Assembly (NCBI GenBank): GCA_963765295.1 | Contig: CAVXVO010000007.1 | Coordinates: forward strand, 411,959 to 475,958 | Length of the DNA: 64,000 nt | Source of the DNA: PALSA-612 sp963765295 | Lineage (GTDB): Bacteria; Actinomycetota; Thermoleophilia; Gaiellales; Gaiellaceae | Reading direction: 5' to 3' | Shown: positions 58,407 to 64,000 of the stretch, one piece after another | Layout of the letters: each line of letters starts with the position of its first letter | Numbering within the stretch: the first letter of the stretch is position 1 | Notes under the pieces: model-generated | What the model saw: the letters and a program-made list of their open reading frames with translations, nothing else | Told to the model about the DNA's origin: nothing | Databases searched by the model: none | Translations under genes and position numbers: made by a program

Positions 58407-59948
58407 ATGTTTCGACGCGTGCTGCTGCCGGGGATCCTCGCTGTCGCGCTCGGCGCCGTGGTGCTGACCGGCGTCGCCGCCGGCGGCCGGGCCGACGACG
58501 CCCCCTTTGCCGGAAACTGGCAGACGACGCGTGGGCCGCTTCTGCTCCGCAGCGACTCCACCTTCGTCGACTGGGGTGAGTACGGCGAGAACCCGATCGG
58601 CCGCGTTTGCGGTGTGCATGTGTCCCCGACGGACGACCCCACGGCGATCGAGCTCAGTGGGCTCTGGTACGAGGGCGGACCGGTCTACACGCCCACGAGC
58701 GACATCGAGTGCGGCACCGTCCACGGGTCGCCCTGGGGCCGGTTCTACTTCAAGCTCAGCAGCGACGGGAAATCGTTCACCGGCGCCTACGAGACGGCCG
58801 GCGACGGGCTTCCGCTCGGAAACACATCGCGCTGGCCGGCCTGGAACGGTACGAAGGCGGGCTCGACGGGCGGAACGGGTGGAAAGACCGTTTCCAAGCT
58901 CGCGACCGCGACCAAGCCTTTCGGCACTCCGGTGACGGGCCCGGTCGCGCTCGGCGCGGTGGTCGACGTTCCCTCGCCGTCCTTGCCGGCCTCGACGAGT
59001 GAAGTCGACCTGAACGCAGAGTTCAGTGACGCCGACGTGGCGCAACTGGCGGCCGCCCTGAAGATGGCGCTGGCAGCGGCCAACCGGCGTCGGTTGCTGG
59101 ACGCTCTCAGCTACTACTGCCTCGTCTTCATCCCGAACGGAAGCAGTTACCAGCTCGGCCTGAACGATTTCGCCGCGGTGCCCGGCGCCTGCGACAAGTT
59201 CGCGGCGTCGTTCTTGAAGAAGAAGGGCTACAGGCCGCGGCGACCTGCAGCGGCCAGCGGCGGCTGCGCCGTCGCGTTCGTGCCGTTCTGGAAGGCCGGC
59301 ACGCGCGTGACCGTCCAGCAGCACAACTCGGCGGTGGCGGCAGCGCGCAGCGAGGCGCAGGCGAGTTGCACGAGCACGCGAGCCGGCCGGCTGGCGCTGA
59401 AAGTCACGGCCCGCGGCACGACGACGCTCGACCAGGTGCTCGGAAAGAGCGTGCAGGCGGGCATCGGCGCGAGCAGCGCAGCCGGAGGCACCACGCAGCT
59501 GTCGGTGACCTGGGCACCTCCGCACAGACGAACGACGCCACCCGCGCCGTCGGGCAAGGCGAAAGCCGGCCACTACACCGGGCAGACCGGCGACAGCAAG
59601 AGCATCTCGTTCGACGTCACCGCCGACCGCGCGAGCGTCACCAACCTGCGCGTCGCCGGCAGGGTCACCTGCGCCGACTCCACGCAATGGTCGTGGACGT
59701 TCAGCTCCGGCGGCAACAACCCGATCAGCTCGTCGCTCGGCTTCTCGCACAGCTACACGGGCTCGCTCAAGATCGCCGGCAACACGGTCACGAACATCAA
59801 CGTCAGCTACGCGCTCACGGGCACGCTCACCGCGAGCGGCACAGCCGGCGGCAGGTTCCAGGTCAAGCACATCACCTGGGACCAGTCCGCCAAGCACTAC
59901 GACTGCACCGGCACTCCGGTCGCCTGGACTGCCAAGCTGGGCGGCTGA
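58407..59948 (+). CDS. Large secreted protein, unknown function
   Basis: This is a protein of 513 residues with a signal peptide (MFRRVLLPGILAVALGAVVLTGVAAGG). The first part resembles a small extracellular beta barrel (FAGNWQTTRGPLLLRSDST...GRFYFKLSSDGKSFTGAYE). The middle contains an alanine-rich helical section with cysteines, and the end is a second beta domain (SKSISFDVTADRASVTNLRVAG, TNINVSYALTGTLTASG) resembling repeats seen in exported actinobacterial proteins. No catalytic residues are recognised. The -10 box directly before the ATG indicates its own promoter. Confidence 0.68.
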   Translation: MFRRVLLPGILAVALGAVVLTGVAAGGRADDAPFAGNWQTTRGPLLLRSDSTFVDWGEYGENPIGRVCGVHVSPTDDPTAIELSGLWYEGGPVYTPTSDIECGTVHGSPWGRFYFKLSSDGKSFTGAYETAGDGLPLGNTSRWPAWNGTKAGSTGGTGGKTVSKLATATKPFGTPVTGPVALGAVVDVPSPSLPASTSEVDLNAEFSDADVAQLAAALKMALAAANRRRLLDALSYYCLVFIPNGSSYQLGLNDFAAVPGACDKFAASFLKKKGYRPRRPAAASGGCAVAFVPFWKAGTRVTVQQHNSAVAAARSEAQASCTSTRAGRLALKVTARGTTTLDQVLGKSVQAGIGASSAAGGTTQLSVTWAPPHRRTTPPAPSGKAKAGHYTGQTGDSKSISFDVTADRASVTNLRVAGRVTCADSTQWSWTFSSGGNNPISSSLGFSHSYTGSLKIAGNTVTNINVSYALTGTLTASGTAGGRFQVKHITWDQSAKHYDCTGTPVAWTAKLGG

Positions 59949-59961
59949 CCGCTCCGGCGCG

Positions 59962-60459
59962 ATGGCGGGCGAGGAGAGCGCCACGGCTGCATGGTCGGCA
60001 CCGGGCCAGGGGGAGCGGCTTTGGTTTCCCGGCACCCTGGCGACGATCAGGGTGCCCGGCGAGGCAGCCGGCGGCCGGTTCGCCTTGATCGAATTCCTCT
60101 TTCCGCACCACGCCTCACCGCCCCTTCACACCCATCCGCAGGACGAGAGCTACGTCGTGCTCGAGGGCCGCCTCACGGTCCAGGCTGGTGACCAGCGCTA
60201 CGAGCTCGAAGCAGGCGCTGCCGCCGTCGTCCCGATCGGAGTGCCGCACACGTTCCGGGTCGACAGCGATACAGCCCGTGTGCTCGTGCTCAGCACGCCG
60301 GCGGGGCTGGAGCGCTTGGTTCGCGACGGATCGGTGCCGGCGAGCGAGCCCACGCTTCCGCCGACGGACGCGCCGCGCCCTTCGCCGGAGGAGCTCGACC
60401 GAATCTTCCGCACCCACGGCCAGGTCAACGTGGGGCCTGCGCTCGGCCCAGACGATTGA
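59962..60459 (+). CDS. Cupin-domain protein
   Basis: This is a protein of 165 residues with a single cupin. Motif 1 is PPLHTHPQDESYVVLEG with the two metal histidines and a glutamate. Motif 2 is PIGVPHTFRV with the third histidine. Metal binding is therefore likely. Such cupins may be small oxygenases, isomerases or binding proteins; nothing here fixes the substrate. It starts 13 bases after the secreted protein and converges with the carbonic anhydrase gene at a 6-base gap. Confidence 0.78.
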   Translation: MAGEESATAAWSAPGQGERLWFPGTLATIRVPGEAAGGRFALIEFLFPHHASPPLHTHPQDESYVVLEGRLTVQAGDQRYELEAGAAAVVPIGVPHTFRVDSDTARVLVLSTPAGLERLVRDGSVPASEPTLPPTDAPRPSPEELDRIFRTHGQVNVGPALGPDD

Positions 60460-60465
60460 GCCCGC

Positions 60466-60933
60466 TCAGGCGACTTCTCGCAGCTTTCCCGTTTCGACCT
60501 CGTAGACGAAGCCGTGCACTGCGTTCGCCGTCAGCTGCGACTCGCGGACTCGGCGGACGCTCTCACGCACGCTTTCGTCGAGGTCGGAGAAGGCATGGAA
60601 CGCGAGGTCCGTCCCCAACTGCTCCTGGAGTGCCTCGTCCGAGAACGTGAGCATGCCGCAGTCCGAGTGCGCGATGACGAAGACCTCCTCGGTACCGAGC
60701 AAGTTGTGAGAGATGATCAGCGATCTCAAAGCGTCGTCGGTGACGAGGCCTCCCGCGTTTCGGATCACGTGCGCGTCGCCTTCGTCGAGGTCGAGGAACT
60801 TGGCCGGGTCGAGTCGCGCGTCCATGCACGTAACGACCGTGAAGCGCCGGCTGGGCGGCATCGGCAGGTGGCCCTTCTCGAAGGTTGCGGCGTACTCCTC
60901 GTTCGCGGACAAGAGCTCGCTCTTTCGACTCAT
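60466..60933 (-). CDS. Beta-carbonic anhydrase-like protein
   Basis: This is a zinc enzyme of 155 residues interconverting carbon dioxide and bicarbonate. Zinc ligands are C36 in VTCMDARLD, H89 and C92 in AHSDCGM; the conserved D38-R40 pair is present. It is a short class of beta enzyme without extra N-terminal helices. AGGAGG precedes the ATG. A hairpin lies 17 bases upstream of the start. It is cytoplasmic. Confidence 0.87.
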   Translation of the reverse strand: MSRKSELLSANEEYAATFEKGHLPMPPSRRFTVVTCMDARLDPAKFLDLDEGDAHVIRNAGGLVTDDALRSLIISHNLLGTEEVFVIAHSDCGMLTFSDEALQEQLGTDLAFHAFSDLDESVRESVRRVRESQLTANAVHGFVYEVETGKLREVA

Positions 60934-60949
60934 CTCTCGGCCTCCTGAC

Positions 60950-60974
60950 TCGACTTCAGAATATGAAGCGTCGA
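60950..60974 (-). promoter_or_regulatory. Hairpin in the carbonic anhydrase leader
   Basis: TCGACTTCA pairs with TGAAGCGTCGA with one bulged C and a 5-base loop (GAATA). It lies just upstream of the Shine-Dalgarno and could affect translation, or end the transcript of the gene at 61050. Uncertain. Confidence 0.35.
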
Positions 60975-61049
60975 GACTACAGATCCTGAAGTAGACGAAG
61001 CCACACGGAGGCTACGAGCCTAGTACCGGCGAGTCCAGACCTCCTCCGG

Positions 61050-61319
61050 TCAGTCCTTTCGCTGCTGCCGGAACCCGTACTTCGCAACGATCCAGGTGCC
61101 GAGGAACGCGAACACCGTGACGAAGACCGCAATCGGAATGGTCGCGCTGCTCCCGTCGTTGCTGCTGAACCTTGCGTCTGGCCCCCAGACCGCAGTGACG
61201 AAAACGGCTACCCACATGGCCGTTATCGCAAGCGACGCCCACAGCTCGGGAGTGAGCTGTAGCGACCGTCGGGACCGCTCGTGGACGACCGGAGAAGGCT
61301 CGTGCGACATCGTCGACAT
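61050..61319 (-). CDS. Small two-segment membrane protein, unknown
   Basis: This is a protein of 89 residues. AAGGGGGT lies 7 bases before ATG 61319. Two membrane segments (LWASLAITAMWVAVFVTAVWG, IPIAVFVTVFAFLGTWIVAKY) enclose a short loop. No family is recognised. Confidence 0.55.
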   Translation of the reverse strand: MSTMSHEPSPVVHERSRRSLQLTPELWASLAITAMWVAVFVTAVWGPDARFSSNDGSSATIPIAVFVTVFAFLGTWIVAKYGFRQQRKD

Positions 61320-61498
61320 CTTCTACACCCCCTTCCGAAGCCCGACTGTCACGTAGAGGTGTCTCAAAGTCATCAGGGCAGGCCCGGATCGGGCTCCGTG
61401 AAGTTCCGCACCCTTGGCCCCAAGCAACCACGAGCAGGAAGCGACGTCCAGTGCATCGAGGAGGTCGAGCCGGTCGCAGTCTTCCCCTCAAAGCAAAA

Positions 61499-61516
61499 CC
61501 CCGCCAGAAGGCGGGG
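61499..61516. terminator. Bidirectional intrinsic-type terminator
   Basis: CCCCGCC-AGAA-GGCGGGG is a 7-bp stem flanked by AAAA on the left and TCTT on the right, so it could stop transcription from either side. The stable-RNA-like form raised the question of an adjacent tRNA, but none is seen. Confidence 0.6.
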
Positions 61517-61545
61517 TCTTGCAGCGATTCCGTGGAGCCCGCGTC

Positions 61546-61701
61546 GGCCGACGGCTGGCGACCACGCATCCAAAGCTGCGTTACTGCGAGGGCTTCGCGG
61601 GTGAGTACTCGTGGGGCTGGCTCCCTCACGCATGGTGCGTGAACGACGAGGACGCCTGCTCGCCGCTGAAGAAGGCGGTTGAGTCTTGCTGGTCTCCGTA
61701 G
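61546..61701 (+). pseudogene. Fragment of an unknown protein (YCEGFAG...HAWCVN motif)
   Basis: About 50 codons read TTHPKLRYCEGFAGEYSW, GWLPHAWCVNDED and then an unrelated tail to a TAG at 61699-61701. The order Y-x-E-G-F then H-A-W-x-V-N is typical of a small conserved protein family of phages and bacteria. The N-terminal part and the usual acidic segment after HAW are missing. It appears to be a gene scrap. Confidence 0.4.
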
Positions 61702-61714
61702 GCTTTCCCCGGCG

Positions 61715-62104
61715 ATGACCGAGACGAGCCGGGAACCGACATACGTCCGTGTCTACGCCGACTCGGAAGGGGAGTCGCACTTCGAAGACGTGTACCTGCC
61801 GAGTGAGGAGCACTCCTCGCCGACCGGCACCACCGAGGCCCGAGCAGCACCCCTTGCGACGAACGAACTCGTGTTCAGGACGGTACTAGTGGAAGCCTCG
61901 GACACGATCCCGCACAACGCCCCGAAGCGACTCCTGATCGTCCAGCTCAACGGCACTATCGAGGTCGAAGTCTCCGACGGTGAGATACGCCACTTCGGGC
62001 CAGGAAGCGCCGTCCTCGTCGAGGACACCACCGGCAAAGGCCATCTGACCCGAAACGTCTCCCAAGCCGTGCGTACCACTCTCGTCGCCGAACTGACCGA
62101 TTAG
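61715..62104 (+). CDS. Small cupin-like protein, unknown
   Basis: This is a protein of 129 residues starting MTETSREPTYVRVYADSEGESHFEDVYLP. The rest looks like a single beta barrel (ELVFRTVLVEAS, RLLIVQLNGTIEVEVSDGEIRHFGPGSAVLVEDTTGKGH) with the GxxxxxGxGS turn of cupins. The usual metal histidines of motif 1 are missing except for the late TGKGH. TAGGCT lies 10 bases upstream. Function unknown. Confidence 0.65.
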   Translation: MTETSREPTYVRVYADSEGESHFEDVYLPSEEHSSPTGTTEARAAPLATNELVFRTVLVEASDTIPHNAPKRLLIVQLNGTIEVEVSDGEIRHFGPGSAVLVEDTTGKGHLTRNVSQAVRTTLVAELTD

Positions 62105-62338
62105 TAGTCGGCCGCGAGGGGTTGGCGGAATCAAACCCGGCTCCTCACCGGCACGCGAGTACGCGCACCTGGATTCCCGGTGGCCCGACGAGGCCGAGGA
62201 GTAGCGCCTTAGAGCGAGCGACACGGTTCGCGCTCAGGTGCGGGCCTGACTGAAGCTGGGCGAGCGGCCGGCGGACTACAAGGAGGGCTTGAAGAACCGA
62301 TTGGCGAAACGCCCGAGGTGGAGGACGACCACGGTCGG

Positions 62339-62344
62339 TACGCT
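62339..62344 (+). promoter_or_regulatory. Leaderless-type -10 box before the acetyltransferase gene
   Basis: TACGCT ends 7 bases before GTG 62352, supporting this start over a longer reading from 62289. The rest of the 234 bases between 62105 and 62338 shows nothing I can identify. Confidence 0.55.
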
Positions 62345-62351
62345 CGTTCGC

Positions 62352-62858
62352 GTGCGGATTCGAGCCGAGACAGAACGCGACTGGCAGGGTATTGCTGCAG
62401 TCACCGAAGCGGCGTTCGGCAAGCCACGAGCGGCGCGGATGATCGAGATGATTCGTGCCTCAGACGGGTTCATTCCCGAGCTGTCGTTGGTCGCCGAGGA
62501 CGACCGACTGATCGTCGGCCACATCCTCATGAGCTACGTCGAGTTGGAGGGGGTGAGCACACGGCTTCTCGAAATCGGGCCGGTCAGCGTGCTTCCGGAG
62601 CGACAGCGAAGTGGAATCGGGTCAAGACTTGTCCGGGAGTCTTTGAGGCTTGCCGATGACCGGAACGAACCGCTTGTCCTCGTCCTCGGCCATCCGACCT
62701 ACTACCCCCGCTTCGGGTTTCGTCGCGCATCGGAGTTCGGGATCACACCTCCTGACCCGGAGATACCGGATGCGGCCTTCATGATGATGCCCCTGCAAGC
62801 TTACGATCCGACCCTGCAAGGACGCGTCGTGTTTCCGCCTGCATATGCGACCGACTAG
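62352..62858 (+). CDS. GNAT-family N-acetyltransferase
   Basis: This is a protein of 168 residues starting at the usual point for this family (MRIRAETERDWQGIAAVTEAAFG). The acetyl-CoA-binding segment is VLPERQRSGIGSRLVRESL, and the late HPTYYPRFGFRRASEFGI is characteristic of YhbS-like members. FVPPA-type C-terminus is visible as VVFPPAYATD. Acceptor unknown. It lies in a region of gene fragments but is intact. Confidence 0.83.
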   Translation: MRIRAETERDWQGIAAVTEAAFGKPRAARMIEMIRASDGFIPELSLVAEDDRLIVGHILMSYVELEGVSTRLLEIGPVSVLPERQRSGIGSRLVRESLRLADDRNEPLVLVLGHPTYYPRFGFRRASEFGITPPDPEIPDAAFMMMPLQAYDPTLQGRVVFPPAYATD

Positions 62859-63026
62859 GGCACGGCTCGCACTCGGCGAGCGCCTGGACTGAGGCGTGCA
62901 AGTGTGTCGCGATGGTGGTAGATCACGACTCCGTCCCAAGCTGTGATGTCCACCCCGAGAGCCTCAGATTGCCGAGGATGGTGTCTGGATAGGCCTTAGA
63001 GCTATACCGCCGTTAGAACGCGAGCA

Positions 63027-63760
63027 TCACGCGTCCAGGGAGGCGCTACGAGGGCGGGGCGTCGGATTACTGCCAGATCGGGTTGAGTTCAGCGCGGCGG
63101 CGGCGTCCTCGCGAAGTTCGGCCAGCCAGGCATCGGCCTGAGTACGCGTCAGCTTTCCGTCTGCGACCAGTTCGCGGACCGCTTCGGTCGGCCTGAGGCG
63201 CTCCTCGACGACATCGAGTGTCTCCCACAAGCCGATGCGCGCAACCACCGAGATGTTGCTGAGACCTGCGCGCTCGAACAAGGTGGCGAGGTTGCGCCCG
63301 ACGCGAGGATTGTGCGTTTCGCGCTCGACCCGGTCGGCGACGGCGGCAGACGCTCGTTGATCAGAGGACGAGATGAAGGTCAGTCCCCAGTCGGGCTCCC
63401 AGGCAGCAACGCGACCGCCAGGGCGTCGGCGACGACGAACTCGACGTTGCTCGGCGCGCTCGACGCTCGGCGGCGCGCCTCTTCGACAAGCGCGCTGCTG
63501 AGATCCACACCCACAACACGCCCTCCAGGCCCAACGACTTCCGCAATCGCCTGGACTTCCTCGCCGTTGCCGCTGCCGACATCGAGTACGGCGTCGCCAC
63601 TGTCGAGCCCGAGCGCATCTCGGACGAGCAAGCGGTTTTCGACGATTGTCCAGATTGCTTGAGCCCGATCCAGATTCGCCGAGTAGTCCGCGGGCGAGCG
63701 TGAGGCGTCCACATTCGAGAAGCCCCCCGGATCGAACTCGGACACCACACCGGCAACCAT
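63027..63760 (-). pseudogene. SAM-dependent methyltransferase, internally deleted
   Basis: The N-terminal half is normal (AVLDVGSGNGEEVQ is SAM motif I; GGRVVGVDLSS; NVEFVVADALAV, residues about 98-110). At about 63415-63430 the sense jumps to another frame at RRPGGRVAAWEPDWG, which in relatives lies some 40 residues further on. The part containing motif II and post-motif segments is missing. The C-terminal half continues to AWLAELRED and then ends in unrelated residues at 63027. A deletion between similar CGCCCTGGCGG-type stretches could explain the junction. Non-functional. Confidence 0.65.
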
Positions 63761-63957
63761 AACCAGCGCTCCGGGGCGGAATCGTCTGCGGCGCGAGTGT
63801 TCGCAGACGCCTCCAGGCGTCGCCAGCAGATGAGGCAGCAGGCGAGGGCGAAGAGGGGCTCTCTGCTGGCGCGTGTTGCACGGTATGTTGCCCCCTGGCT
63901 CACAGCACGTGAGTTGTGACGTGCCCCGAAGCCTTTGGTTTGCAGGGACTTCGTAGA

Positions 63958-64000
63958 AGCCGACGCGCGGATTCGAACCGCGGACCCCTTCATTACGAGT
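63958..64000 (-). tRNA. tRNA-Thr (anticodon CGT), 5' part beyond window
   Basis: The minus strand shows the 3' side of a tRNA: anticodon loop CTCGTAA (63993-63999) with anticodon CGT, 3' anticodon stem TGAAG, variable loop GGGTC, T stem CGCGG, T loop TTCGAAT, T stem CCGCG and acceptor strand CGTCGGC. CCA is not encoded. The D arm and 5' acceptor lie outside. tRNA 3' ends are common integration sites, which fits the decayed genes next to it. Confidence 0.85.

Noticed and set aside
61380..61500. A tRNA or other stable RNA upstream of the terminator at 61499
   Set aside because: I looked for T-arm and acceptor pairing in the preceding 120 bases and found none.

Overview
The window is one high-GC, gene-dense bacterial chromosome segment. 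Its content suggests an actinobacterium, most plausibly of the Thermoleophilia (Gaiella/Solirubrobacter relatives). The supporting traits are a complete hopanoid locus (hpnC, hpnD, hpnE, shc, hpnH, hpnG) run together with ispH, a GAP-family membrane protein, an actinobacterial holin-like membrane protein, many GTG starts, and many first genes that look leaderless (a TAnnnT box 6-8 nt before the start codon). The taxonomic placement is inferred from gene content, not from a marker search.

Layout. 0-11.5 kb: a polyamine uptake and breakdown locus with the PotABCD-type transporter, an aminobutyraldehyde-type dehydrogenase, a convergent saccharopine-dehydrogenase-like enzyme, an Lrp/AsnC regulator, an APC permease, a UspA protein, a class III aminotransferase and a PuuB-like FAD oxidase. 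11.5-18.7 kb: housekeeping and stress genes (DUF2652 cyclase-like protein, plsY, superoxide dismutase, an RTX-type secreted protein, an ECF sigma/anti-sigma pair, thyX, a GNAT protein, a DUF72 protein). 18.7-19.5 kb: a rearrangement scar where two truncated genes meet. 19.5-23.3 kb: a dialkylglycine-decarboxylase-like enzyme, an M20 deacylase, a lipoprotein and a methyltransferase. 23.3-27.2 kb: a CopC-CopD fusion with membrane partners. 27.2-35 kb: YjbQ, IspH and the hopanoid operon.

35-46.3 kb: an alcohol dehydrogenase, secreted proteins, a VOC dioxygenase, an aa3-type cytochrome oxidase operon with CtaG, a Sco-like copper chaperone and a cupredoxin. 46.3-54 kb: a GGDEF-EAL protein, a three-gene nitrile-hydratase-family enzyme with its beta subunit split in two, an orphan peptide-type permease pair and an S9 peptidase. 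54-61.3 kb: small membrane and stress proteins, a ketopantoate-reductase-like enzyme, two secreted proteins, a cupin and a beta-carbonic anhydrase. 61.3-64 kb: a decayed stretch of gene fragments ending at a tRNA-Thr(CGT) cut by the window edge.

How the parts work together. Polyamines would enter through PotABCD or the APC permease, be deaminated by the aminotransferase or oxidase, and be oxidised to GABA-type acids by the aldehyde dehydrogenase, probably under the Lrp-type regulator. The copper genes (CopCD, Sco, CtaG, cupredoxins) fit supply of the oxidase. Five single-base-type frame breaks fall in four genes between 32 and 41.5 kb, and two of these genes are otherwise expected to be functional. 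Sequencing or assembly error is a real possibility there. Two architectural patterns stand out: repeated leaderless promoters, and convergent gene pairs that share one CTAG tetranucleotide as both stop codons.
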